DNA of 29,690 bases from Acetobacter sp. (GTDB lineage: Bacteria; Pseudomonadota; Alphaproteobacteria; RF32; CAG-239), in the NCBI GenBank assembly GCA_023665325.1, contig JAMPED010000019.1, forward strand, positions 1-29,690. The letters are read 5' to 3'. This document shows, one piece after another, positions 1 to 6,368 of the stretch. The notes under the pieces are model-generated. The model had not been told where the DNA came from. It saw only the letters and a list, made by a program, of their open reading frames with translations, and made no database searches. Every line of letters starts with the position of its first letter. Position 1 is the stretch's first letter. A program made the translations under genes and the position numbers.

Positions 1-51
1 GGGCTGCGGCGGGTGGAGAGTGTGATTTTTAACGAGCGGGGTTATGTTGTT

Positions 52-90
52 ATGGATTACCACGGCGACGTTGTCGCCTCGCAATGACGA
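52..90. repeat. Palindromic intergenic repeat A (GTCATTGCGAG type)
   Basis: The core is a perfect hairpin, GGCGAC (64-69), loop GTT, GTCGCC (73-78). Its flanks read GATTACCACG on the left and CTCGCAATGACG on the right. On the minus strand this is the familiar GTCATTGCGAG...GTGGTAATCC layout of short palindromic elements scattered through Rickettsiales and other proteobacterial genomes. Family assignment is from memory of the flank motifs; the hairpin is seen directly. Confidence 0.65.
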
Positions 91-110
91 GATATAGATG
101 GATTATTTCC

Positions 111-145
111 CCCTCACCTGTCCTCTCCCTCCAAGGGGAGAGGGA
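111..145. repeat. Palindromic intergenic repeat B (CCTCTCCC/GGGGAGAGG type)
   Basis: A CCTCTCCCT arm (122-130) and an AGGGGAGAGG arm (about 134-143) form a stem with one bulge, preceded by CCCTCACCTG. This CCCTCACC...CTCTCCC...GGGAGAGGG layout is a common intergenic repeat type in many proteobacteria. It has no coding potential I would defend. Confidence 0.6.
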
Positions 146-170
146 CGCTTGAAGAGGGAATGCGCTTGGA

Positions 171-210
171 GCGGGAGATCCCTTGACGGGGCGTTGCCCC
201 GAGGGATGAC
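171..210. repeat. Palindromic intergenic repeat C (GTCATCCCT type)
   Basis: This is a two-tier hairpin: ATCCCT (178-183), bulge TGA, CGGGGC (187-192), loop GTT, GCCCCG (196-201), AGGGAT (202-207). Both stem segments pair perfectly. On the minus strand it reads GTCATCCCT...AGGGATCTCCC, like the GTCATCCC...GGGATC repeats frequent in alphaproteobacterial intergenic DNA. It is much richer in GC than the neighbouring genes. Confidence 0.65.
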
Positions 211-234
211 ACAGAAAAGAAAGGAATGACAATA

Positions 235-261
235 CAAAAAAAAGAGGAGAAAATCTCCTCT
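235..261 (-). terminator. Intrinsic terminator of the 266-622 gene
   Basis: On the minus strand, an 8-bp perfect stem AGAGGAGA / TCTCCTCT with a 3-nt loop (243-261) is followed by a run of eight T residues (235-242). It starts a few bases after the stop codon of the lipoprotein gene. Confidence 0.85.
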
Positions 262-265
262 ATCT

Positions 266-622
266 TTATTTTTTGGGTTTAAACTCTTTAGCGTAGCGAT
301 TAAACTGCTTTTGCTGTTCAGATCCCCACCCCATAATATAATGATCTCCCATTACAATAAACGGTGTCCCTAAAGTTTCTGCAGGAACTTTAAACTTGCG
401 GGCAGAACGTTGCAGATAACCCATATTATTTCCCTCACGGATATTCAACTCTTTAATGTCGTATCCTTGATAATAACGTTCCAGATAGGCTCTTGCGTGT
501 TCACAATGTCCACAACCGGGTTGAGAAAATACATAAATACGGTTGGTAGAACTTTTTTCATCATTACAGCCGCTTAAAAACACCATTGCTACAAGCATTA
601 ACACTGTGAAAAAACGTTTCAT
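266..622 (-). CDS. Thioredoxin/glutaredoxin-fold lipoprotein
   Basis: A 118-residue protein, probably a lipid-anchored periplasmic thiol-disulfide protein. The N-terminus is a lipoprotein signal: a basic start, a hydrophobic core, then the lipobox LSGC with Cys19 as the lipidated residue. The mature part has a glutaredoxin-like CGHC active site (Cys37, Cys40) after a VFSQPG strand, and a cis-proline motif LGTPFIV (Thr86-Pro87), the hallmark of the thioredoxin fold. The start at 622 is preferred over the longer frame open to 733 because the signal peptide begins there and AAAGGA lies 8-9 nt upstream. It is transcribed alone, divergent from the gene at 794, with its own terminator. The exact substrate cannot be told; a monothiol or dithiol glutaredoxin-like reductase or isomerase in the envelope is an inference. 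Confidence 0.8.
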   Translation of the reverse strand: MKRFFTVLMLVAMVFLSGCNDEKSSTNRIYVFSQPGCGHCEHARAYLERYYQGYDIKELNIREGNNMGYLQRSARKFKVPAETLGTPFIVMGDHYIMGWGSEQQKQFNRYAKEFKPKK

Positions 623-727
623 TGCTCTTGTCCTTTGCTCTTTTATATTACGATTGTGCTGTATATTATATAAACATCGTAAAAAAAAGCTTAAAGTATC
701 GCTAAATATTTTAGACAAAATAAATTC

Positions 728-756
728 TTGCAATGTTAAATTTTTTATGTTATATT
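728..756 (+). promoter_or_regulatory. Sigma70-type promoter of the gene at 794
   Basis: TTGCAA (728-733), a 17-bp spacer, and TATATT (751-756). Transcription would start near 763, giving a leader of about 31 nt with no Shine-Dalgarno sequence. The -10 box overlaps the upstream in-frame start at 755, which argues for the start at 794. Confidence 0.6.
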
Positions 757-793
757 GATGCAGATTTCAAATATTATTCATTCATATATAAGT

Positions 794-1177
794 ATGGTAA
801 AAAAAACAAAAAATGTGAAGAACAGCAAGGCTGTTGCTTCTACCCCCTACATTAACCGTAAGTATCTCGCTGAGTTCTTCGGTCTAAAAGAGAAAAATCT
901 TCTTTTCGCGGTGGCGGAAACGGAAGATGGTGTCGGAGGGGTAAACATTACCCCCATACTCGCCGTTTTAAGAACGAGCGAGTATATTTCACTCACCTCT
1001 GGTGAAGTGAAAACAACCGCAAGAGTACAAGGTTTCAAGCAGGATTTGTATCCCGCCATTGTGCTCTATAATAAAGAGCGTGATGAATTCACATTCAAAT
1101 CGTCTGTGGGTTCAAAGACAACAGTTAGCGCTACATCCCTCTCCGAACATTTCGGAAAAGGCGTTATCCGTCGCTAA
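794..1177 (+). CDS. Small basic hypothetical protein
   Basis: A 127-residue protein that I do not recognise. The first 16 residues are rich in Lys, Ser and Asn (probably disordered), followed by an alternating hydrophobic/polar pattern suggesting a small beta-rich or alpha/beta domain, and a basic C-terminus ending GVIRR. No signal peptide, membrane segment or Cys is present, so a cytoplasmic protein is likely. The frame is open from 755, but ATG 794 is chosen because a good promoter ends at 756. The leader is AT-rich without a Shine-Dalgarno site. A strong terminator follows the stop by 11 bp. The gene stands alone and neighbours give no functional hint. Confidence 0.65.
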   Translation: MVKKTKNVKNSKAVASTPYINRKYLAEFFGLKEKNLLFAVAETEDGVGGVNITPILAVLRTSEYISLTSGEVKTTARVQGFKQDLYPAIVLYNKERDEFTFKSSVGSKTTVSATSLSEHFGKGVIRR

Positions 1178-1188
1178 AAAACAACAAA

Positions 1189-1226
1189 AAAACACCTACT
1201 CTTTATCAGAGTAGGTGTTTTATTTT
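1189..1226. terminator. Bidirectional intrinsic terminator
   Basis: A 13-bp stem AAAACACCTACTC / GAGTAGGTGTTTT (arms 1189-1201 and 1209-1221) around a 7-nt loop, flanked by A-rich sequence on the left and TATTTTTT on the right. It can stop transcription from the plus-strand gene at 794 and from the convergent acetyltransferase gene. Confidence 0.9.
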
Positions 1227-1793
1227 TTAGAATCCTTTAGGGGGATATGGACTAAACTTTACATAAACGAATTTGTCGTGCAGACCGGTGTAGTGATATA
1301 GACATTCGCGTGAAACATATTCAAGCTCGTAGTCACTGTTTTCAGCAACCATTGCAGACTTATAATTATGTTTATCGCAATGAATTTCTACTCGGTGAAA
1401 ACCGGTTTTGAAAAGTTCTTCTTCTAAAGCTACGACAGCTTCTTTCATATAGCCGTTACCTGTTTCTGACTTTGCAAGCCAATACCCTAGTTCGGCAGTG
1501 TGGTTTTGAAAGTTTAGGTTATGAGCATCAATGCAACCGAGCAGATGATTATCTGAGCGACTAAAGATGTTATAACACCAGTTATGGCTTTCATACCACT
1601 GCTGAATGAAAAAATCTGTTGCCTTCACAACATCGTCAAGGCTTTGGGTGCCATCAACCCAAAATAGATATTCGCGAAGAAATTTTCTGTTGGCATTAAC
1701 CACCTGCCACATTTCTGCATCGTGGCTATGAACGCGCCTCTTCAGAACCAGCCGGCTGGTAGTCATAATCTCATTTAATGTACACTTTTCCAT
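1227..1793 (-). CDS. GNAT family N-acetyltransferase (RimJ/RimL-like)
   Basis: A 188-residue acetyl-CoA-dependent acyltransferase of the RimJ/RimL/YjcK type. The N-terminal pattern TSRLVLKRR is the usual first strand of this subfamily, and the central AELGYWLAKSETGNGYMKEAV (about residues 99-119) matches the ELGYWL...GxGY..EA acetyl-CoA binding segment. The later stretch with HRVEIHCDKHNYKSAMVAE corresponds to the family's usual R-x-N-x-x-S-x-x-V/L-x-E segment. Length is typical for a single GNAT domain. The start at 1793 has AAGGAT 6-7 nt upstream. The acceptor (ribosomal protein N-terminus, antibiotic or metabolite) cannot be predicted from sequence. It is a monocistronic gene convergent with the small gene at 794. 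Confidence 0.85.
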   Translation of the reverse strand: MEKCTLNEIMTTSRLVLKRRVHSHDAEMWQVVNANRKFLREYLFWVDGTQSLDDVVKATDFFIQQWYESHNWCYNIFSRSDNHLLGCIDAHNLNFQNHTAELGYWLAKSETGNGYMKEAVVALEEELFKTGFHRVEIHCDKHNYKSAMVAENSDYELEYVSRECLYHYTGLHDKFVYVKFSPYPPKGF

Positions 1794-1841
1794 AAATCAT
1801 CCTTTTTTTTATATAATAATACTTTGTTTTTTGTTAGCAAT

Positions 1842-1885
1842 AAAAAATCCTCTGCTACGTGTAAATAACACGCAACAGAGGATTT
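1842..1885 (-). terminator. Intrinsic terminator of the 1901-2653 gene
   Basis: On the minus strand, a long imperfect stem (AAATCCTCTGTTGCGTGT paired with ACACGTAGCAGAGGATTT, arms about 1845-1862 and 1868-1885) with a 5-nt loop is followed by TTTTTT. It lies 15 bp after the stop codon. Confidence 0.85.
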
Positions 1886-1900
1886 CATCATTATGGAACA

Positions 1901-2653
1901 TTACGTCTCGTTTTTTCTGCGTTCGATTTCTTTCTGGCGCTTTTCGTGATAAAGCTGTTGCGGTTTGATACGAAATTTATATTTATCGTAGTAGACCTGA
2001 GCCAATGTGAAATCTTTTTCAATGAGTAGAATTTGCGCGGCATCCATCCCAAACTCGTGTTCGGCAATGTAGCTTTTCAGCAATTCCGAGGAAGCGTTCT
2101 TGACGAACAGCTCTTCCCACTCTTTACGAAGTTTTGCCTTAAGGAAGATATACTTTGTCGCAAATGAATTTTCATTAGCGATAAGTAATTGCACGATATC
2201 TTCCGTTAGGAGGGTACGATAGAAGTGGTCAACATAGGTTTTAAAAATTTCCACTCCTGTGAGCTTTGTGCTTTTGACAATGCCGTATATAAATTTATAT
2301 TCGGCAATATAGCAAAAACGACGATCGGGATCAAAGAACCCTTTGGGGCAGAGATACGCCTCTATTAAAAGAGCGTTATTCTTTTCCACTAGGATTTCCT
2401 GCTGTTTACGGTTTAAGACTGTGCTTTTAACAACCGCGAGCATCAACTCATCGACTTTGTCACGATACAGAATTTCTGTTATCTGACTGGTTGAGAGTGT
2501 ATGATTCTTGATGTAGAAGAGCATATACTCATCGTTTTTATCCTGAATGAGCTGATTGACAACCTCATCTTCTAGGCGATTGTTTTTGACATACTTCTCA
2601 AATAACCGTGAGCCACCAAACTTCACGATGGTTTTCTGAATGTTTGTTTTCAT
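1901..2653 (-). CDS. Helical-repeat hypothetical protein
   Basis: A 250-residue protein of no family I can name. It is almost wholly alpha-helical by composition. It shows repeating units of roughly 28-33 residues with a hydrophobic L-I/L pair followed by a Y-I or Y-L motif, for example around residues 28-50 (LIQDKNDEYMLFYIKNHTL), 55-77, 83-104, and 185-200 (SELLKSYIAEHEF). This resembles degenerate HEAT- or ankyrin-like solenoids used for protein binding. The C-terminus is strongly basic (KRQKEIERRKNET). There is no signal peptide or membrane segment, so a cytoplasmic adaptor-like role is possible but speculative. Its own promoter lies at 2698-2726 and the leader lacks a Shine-Dalgarno site. 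Confidence 0.7.
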   Translation of the reverse strand: MKTNIQKTIVKFGGSRLFEKYVKNNRLEDEVVNQLIQDKNDEYMLFYIKNHTLSTSQITEILYRDKVDELMLAVVKSTVLNRKQQEILVEKNNALLIEAYLCPKGFFDPDRRFCYIAEYKFIYGIVKSTKLTGVEIFKTYVDHFYRTLLTEDIVQLLIANENSFATKYIFLKAKLRKEWEELFVKNASSELLKSYIAEHEFGMDAAQILLIEKDFTLAQVYYDKYKFRIKPQQLYHEKRQKEIERRKNET

Positions 2654-2697
2654 ATCTATATTTTTTTAATTGGACATACAAATTTTTGATTTGGTCT

Positions 2698-2726
2698 TTT
2701 TTAGCACAAAACTATTTTTTTGTCAA
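2698..2726 (-). promoter_or_regulatory. Sigma70-type promoter of the 1901-2653 gene
   Basis: On the minus strand: TTGACA (2726-2721), a 17-bp spacer, and TAAAAA (2703-2698) preceded by an extended TGC. The -35 is perfect and the -10 weak. The leader is about 38 nt and AT-rich, with no Shine-Dalgarno sequence. Confidence 0.5.
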
Positions 2727-2740
2727 TAAGTTTTTGTATA

Positions 2741-2779
2741 AAAAATCCCCCATACCTTGTGGCAGTATGGAGGAGATTT
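2741..2779 (-). terminator. Intrinsic terminator of hydG
   Basis: On the minus strand, ATCTCCTCCATAC pairs with GTATGGGGGAT (one G-T pair and a short bulge) around a 9-nt loop, followed by TTTTTT. It begins within 2 bp of the hydG stop codon. Confidence 0.85.
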
Positions 2780-2780
2780 T

Positions 2781-4190
2781 TCAGAAAAAGCGAACGTTAC
2801 CTTTTTGAGCCTGTTGCAAGCGTTCTTTAAGTGCAGCACTGCGGAACGCCGACATTTTTGCCATTTCTTCCTGCAATAATTTTTTGCCAAGCGCTTTCGT
2901 TTCTGCGGTGGCATATTGCTGCAGATACTCACTCAAGGTCAACAATGCATTAGGTGTACAATATTTATGTATCTGTTGCTTTTTACAGATTTCCATAAAA
3001 TCAACACCTTGTCTGCCAACGCCATAGCACGCTGTACAGAAACTAGGCACATAGCCAGATTGCATTAACCAATAGACAACCTCATCCAAGGTACGATTAT
3101 CAGCAATTTCAAACTGTGCAGTATCTTCCGCCGGCGATGTATAACCACCGACTGAAGTTCTAGAGCCGCCGCTGATTTGCGATATACCTAATTTGAGAGC
3201 CTGCTCGCGGATGTATGCTGACTCTCTGGTCGAGATAATCAGTCCGGTGTACGGTACAGCAAGACGCAAAAGTGCGATGATTTTCAAAAAGATATCATCA
3301 GGTAATGCATCCTTAAAATCTGCGGTATTGATGCCATCTGCCGGTCGTAAACGCGGAACACTGATGGTGTGTGGACCTGCACCATACACCTTTTCGAGAT
3401 GATCAGCGTGCAAAAGCAGACCAACAAACTCGTAGGCATAATTGTGTAATCCAAACAGCACACCTAGACCGACATCTTCAAGTCCACCTTGCATTGCCCT
3501 ATCCATCGCCTCGGTATGATAAGCATAGTTAGACTTTGGACCTTTGGGATGGAGACGCTCATATTCTTCTTTGTTATACGTTTCTTGAAAAAGGATATAG
3601 GTTCCAATTTGGGCATTATGCAGACGACGATAATTTTCTATCGAGGTGGCTGCAATGTTCACATTCACACGGCGGATAGCGCCAGCTTTGTGATGGATAC
3701 CGTAGATTGTGTCTATACTTTCAAGAATGTATTCAATCGGATTATGAATAGGATCTTCACCTGCTTCAAGAGCGATGCGTTTATGCCCCATATCTTGCAG
3801 AGCTATCACTTCAGCTTTGATTTCTTCCTGCGTCATTTTTTTACGCGGGATGTGCTTGTTTTGCTGATGATAGGGACAATATGTGCAGCTGTTCACACAA
3901 TAGTTGCTCAAATAAAGCGGTGCAAAAAGCACAACACGGTTACCATAGTACGCAGTCTTGATTTCTTCTGCCAAAGACATAATACGTGCAGTGACGTCCT
4001 TATCATTATTAAGCAGCAACACAGCTGCCGCCATTGGAGCAAGTCCTTTTTTGTCTTCCGCTAAGCTTAAAAGCCCCTCAATGATATTGCGGTCTTGGCT
4101 ATATTCGTGAGCGGTTTTAAGGATTTGCTCAATCCTTCCTGCAGCCATAAAGCCGGAGGCTTTGGTTGACATTACATCGTATTCTTCCAT
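2781..4190 (-). CDS. hydG: [FeFe]-hydrogenase maturase HydG (radical SAM)
   Basis: HydG cleaves tyrosine with radical SAM chemistry to make the CO and CN ligands (as an Fe-CO-CN-cysteine synthon) for the H-cluster of [FeFe]-hydrogenase, together with HydE and HydF. The 469-residue length fits. The radical SAM cluster motif is CVNSCTYC (Cys98, Cys102, Cys105). The second cluster motif that separates HydG from ThiH is present exactly: CTAC (Cys385, Cys388), then 22 residues, then Cys411. The segments LEAGEDP, LFQETYNKEEYERLHP and SVPRLRPADG are also typical. The start at 4190 lacks a Shine-Dalgarno site; an alternative ATG at 4172 has GGAAGA 12 nt upstream. It has its own promoter and terminator. 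HydE, HydF and the hydrogenase are not in this window. Confidence 0.93.
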   Translation of the reverse strand: MEEYDVMSTKASGFMAAGRIEQILKTAHEYSQDRNIIEGLLSLAEDKKGLAPMAAAVLLLNNDKDVTARIMSLAEEIKTAYYGNRVVLFAPLYLSNYCVNSCTYCPYHQQNKHIPRKKMTQEEIKAEVIALQDMGHKRIALEAGEDPIHNPIEYILESIDTIYGIHHKAGAIRRVNVNIAATSIENYRRLHNAQIGTYILFQETYNKEEYERLHPKGPKSNYAYHTEAMDRAMQGGLEDVGLGVLFGLHNYAYEFVGLLLHADHLEKVYGAGPHTISVPRLRPADGINTADFKDALPDDIFLKIIALLRLAVPYTGLIISTRESAYIREQALKLGISQISGGSRTSVGGYTSPAEDTAQFEIADNRTLDEVVYWLMQSGYVPSFCTACYGVGRQGVDFMEICKKQQIHKYCTPNALLTLSEYLQQYATAETKALGKKLLQEEMAKMSAFRSAALKERLQQAQKGNVRFF

Positions 4191-4227
4191 ACATAAATAT
4201 ATTTAAATGATTATTTTTAGGTGTATG

Positions 4228-4256
4228 GTTATAGGAGATGATGTTCGTTTTGTCAA
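4228..4256 (-). promoter_or_regulatory. Sigma70-type promoter of hydG
   Basis: On the minus strand: TTGACA (4256-4251), a 17-bp spacer, and TATAAC (4233-4228), in the 69-bp gap after elbB. The start site would be near 4221, giving a leader of about 27-30 nt that is AT-rich and ends ATATATTT just before the ATG. Confidence 0.7.
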
Positions 4257-4259
4257 GTT

Positions 4260-4925
4260 TTATTGTGCGAGGTTTATCATTTCTTTGACCATATTTTCGG
4301 CACCATCGAAGACTTCACTGATGGAGGTTGCAAGCATATAGGCTGGCGTGGTGACAATCAGATTTTTTTCATCTACACAAGCATCGGTTACCTTGGTATT
4401 TTGGTGAATAGCACCAGTTTGTTCAATTTTTTCAGCAACCTTCACATCATTGCCGATGGTTACCGTTATACCGTGTTTGCCCAGAACTTTTGCCACAATT
4501 ACGGGAGCGATGCACATTGCACCGATGACTACATCATTATCATACGCCTCATTGAGCACACGACTTACAGAACTTTCCACTGTGCACGCAACCCCTTTTT
4601 TTGCAAAATCGCACCAGTTTGTAACAGCCCCTAAACCTCCTGGGAAAACAATGCAGTCAAAATCTTTCACATTTAATTCTTGCAATGGTTTAATATTTCC
4701 TCTAGCAATACGCGCCGACTCGACCAATACATTACGAGTTTCATTCATCTTTTCAGACGTTAAATTATTGATGACTGTAGCTTGTTCTACATTTGGTGCA
4801 TAACATTGATATGTGCACCCTGCCCTATCTATCGCGAGTAGCGCAGACACACTCTCGTGAATTTCTGAACCATCAGCTCTGCCGCAACCTGATAAAACAA
4901 CCGCAAAACGAGGCATTTTTTTCAT
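4260..4925 (-). CDS. elbB: ElbB-type DJ-1/PfpI family glyoxalase-like protein
   Basis: A 221-residue class I glutamine-amidotransferase-like protein of the ElbB (isoprenoid biosynthesis protein with amidotransferase-like domain) family. E. coli ElbB has weak glyoxalase activity and was linked genetically to isoprenoid production. Seen here: the N-terminal VVLSGCGRADGSEIHE signature, the FPGGLGAVTNWC nucleophile-flanking loop, and IGAMCIAPV with the conserved Cys138 at the nucleophile elbow. The length matches the family. The start at 4925 has GGAGAGA 5 nt upstream; a second ATG three codons in is less well placed. It is transcribed in the same direction as hydG, but hydG has its own promoter, so co-function is not implied. 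Confidence 0.9.
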   Translation of the reverse strand: MKKMPRFAVVLSGCGRADGSEIHESVSALLAIDRAGCTYQCYAPNVEQATVINNLTSEKMNETRNVLVESARIARGNIKPLQELNVKDFDCIVFPGGLGAVTNWCDFAKKGVACTVESSVSRVLNEAYDNDVVIGAMCIAPVIVAKVLGKHGITVTIGNDVKVAEKIEQTGAIHQNTKVTDACVDEKNLIVTTPAYMLATSISEVFDGAENMVKEMINLAQ

Positions 4926-5061
4926 TTTATCTCTCCTTATTAAAAAAAGTTCATTTTATGCTATATTAAATAAATAAAATTAAAAAAATTTTAAGGGTCT
5001 AGATATATATTGTATAAATAAATCCGTTGATTTATGATGAACTATGTCTTAAATATTGGGA

Positions 5062-5067
5062 TATAAT
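5062..5067 (+). promoter_or_regulatory. Probable -10 box of the M16 protease gene
   Basis: A perfect TATAAT 37 bp before the ATG at 5104. No convincing -35 sits at 16-18 bp spacing, so the assignment is weak. The leader would be about 30 nt without a Shine-Dalgarno site. Confidence 0.35.
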
Positions 5068-5103
5068 TTTGGGTACCAACTTTTTTTATGAAATTTGAGT
5101 GTT

Positions 5104-6366
5104 ATGGAAATCAGACAAACAACATTGAAAAACGGTCTACGCGTTATAACTGCGGAAAGACCACAAATTGAAACCGTTTCTTTAGGAATTTGGGTTAATA
5201 CTGGCTCTGCCGATGAAAAAAACGAAAATAATGGTATATCCCATTTTATTGAGCATATGGTGTTTAAGGGAACAAAAAAGAGAAATTCATTACAAATCTC
5301 TGAAGATATCGAAAATGTCGGTGGGGCGACAAATGCTTACACTTCCAGACACTTTACTTGTTTTTATGCCAAGATGTTGAAAGATGATGTTGAGTTAGCT
5401 GCTGATGTGCTTTGCGATTTTATCACTAGCCCAACTTTTGATGCGGAAGAGATGGTTAAAGAAAAAGAAGTAGTTGTGCAAGAGATTAAACAATCTGCAG
5501 ATGCTCCTGATGATTTAGCATTTGATTATTTCCAAGAGGCAGCTTTCCCAAATCAAGCTTCTGGACGTTCGATTTTAGGAACACCAGAATTGGTTCGGGG
5601 TTTCACAAAAGAAAGAATGCTTGAGTATATGCATACGCACTATACTGCTGATAATATGGTCATCGCTGCGGTGGGAAAAGTTAACCACGATGCATTTGTT
5701 AAGATGATTGAAGAACGAATGGCCTCAGTACCTTCAACGTGTGATTATGTTGCTGACAAGCAAGTTTATATTGGTGGAAGTCGGCTTGAGTGTAAAAAAA
5801 TTGAGCAGACACATTTGGTATTAGGGTTTGAAGGTGCCTCTTACAGAGATAAAGATTATTATCAATATTCTGTTTTATCGACTATTTTTGGAGGGGGGAT
5901 GTCATCACGTCTATTTCAAGAAATCCGCGAAAAAAGAGGACTTGTTTATACTATTAACAGCTTTAACCAAGCACTTGAGCACACTGGTGTGTTTGGGATT
6001 TATGCTGGAACGACTCCCAAAGAATTGCACGAACTTTTACCGGTGGTTACTGATGAAATTAAGAAGATTATGAATGAACCAGTAACTGATGTGGAACTTA
6101 ATCGTGCAAAGACACAAATTAAGGCTAGTTTGCTGATGTCTCTGGAAAGTTCCTCGACAACAGCTGAAATCATTGCTCGCCAGATGCTTTTATTTAAGCG
6201 GGTTATTCCAACTGATGAAATTGTGGCTAAGATTGAGGGCATCACTAAAGATGATTTATTAAATTTGGCACAAAGGATTTTTGTTTCAACACCAACATAT
6301 ACGTTGCTGGGATGTGACGGCAGTCAATATCCAAGCTACGAGGAAGTTAAAAACTTACTGAAATAG
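5104..6366 (+). CDS. M16 family zinc peptidase (processing-peptidase type)
   Basis: A 420-residue insulinase-family metallopeptidase like the bacterial ancestor of the mitochondrial processing peptidase beta subunit. The inverted zinc motif HFIEH (His47, Glu50, His51 counted from ATG 5104) is intact, followed by the usual VFKGT. The C-terminal half carries the glycine-rich FGGGMSSRLFQEIREKRGLVYTI segment with the conserved Arg and Tyr that bind substrate, so both M16 lobes are present in one chain. It is usually active as a dimer and located in the cytoplasm; there is no signal peptide. The frame opens at a TTG (5095), but ATG 5104 fits the family N-terminus better. In many alphaproteobacteria this gene sits next to thrC; here it stands alone. 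Confidence 0.92.
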   Translation: MEIRQTTLKNGLRVITAERPQIETVSLGIWVNTGSADEKNENNGISHFIEHMVFKGTKKRNSLQISEDIENVGGATNAYTSRHFTCFYAKMLKDDVELAADVLCDFITSPTFDAEEMVKEKEVVVQEIKQSADAPDDLAFDYFQEAAFPNQASGRSILGTPELVRGFTKERMLEYMHTHYTADNMVIAAVGKVNHDAFVKMIEERMASVPSTCDYVADKQVYIGGSRLECKKIEQTHLVLGFEGASYRDKDYYQYSVLSTIFGGGMSSRLFQEIREKRGLVYTINSFNQALEHTGVFGIYAGTTPKELHELLPVVTDEIKKIMNEPVTDVELNRAKTQIKASLLMSLESSSTTAEIIARQMLLFKRVIPTDEIVAKIEGITKDDLLNLAQRIFVSTPTYTLLGCDGSQYPSYEEVKNLLK

Positions 6367-6368
6367 TT

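Noticed and set aside
50..232. A 60-codon minus-strand open frame
   Set aside because: It runs through the palindromic repeats, has a Pro/Ser/Arg-rich translation and no ribosome site.
313..316. PriA DESH in place of DEEH as a sign of inactivation (protein residues 313-316)
   Set aside because: The DExH pattern allows variation at the third position; all other helicase motifs and zinc ligands are intact.
3489..4064. A 191-codon plus-strand open frame
   Set aside because: It lies wholly antisense to hydG, whose motifs are complete; composition is Phe/Ile/His-rich as expected of a shadow frame.
5088..5180. ATG at 5088 opening a short frame ahead of the M16 gene
   Set aside because: It is out of frame with the protease, has no ribosome site, and ends within the coding region without a product worth naming.
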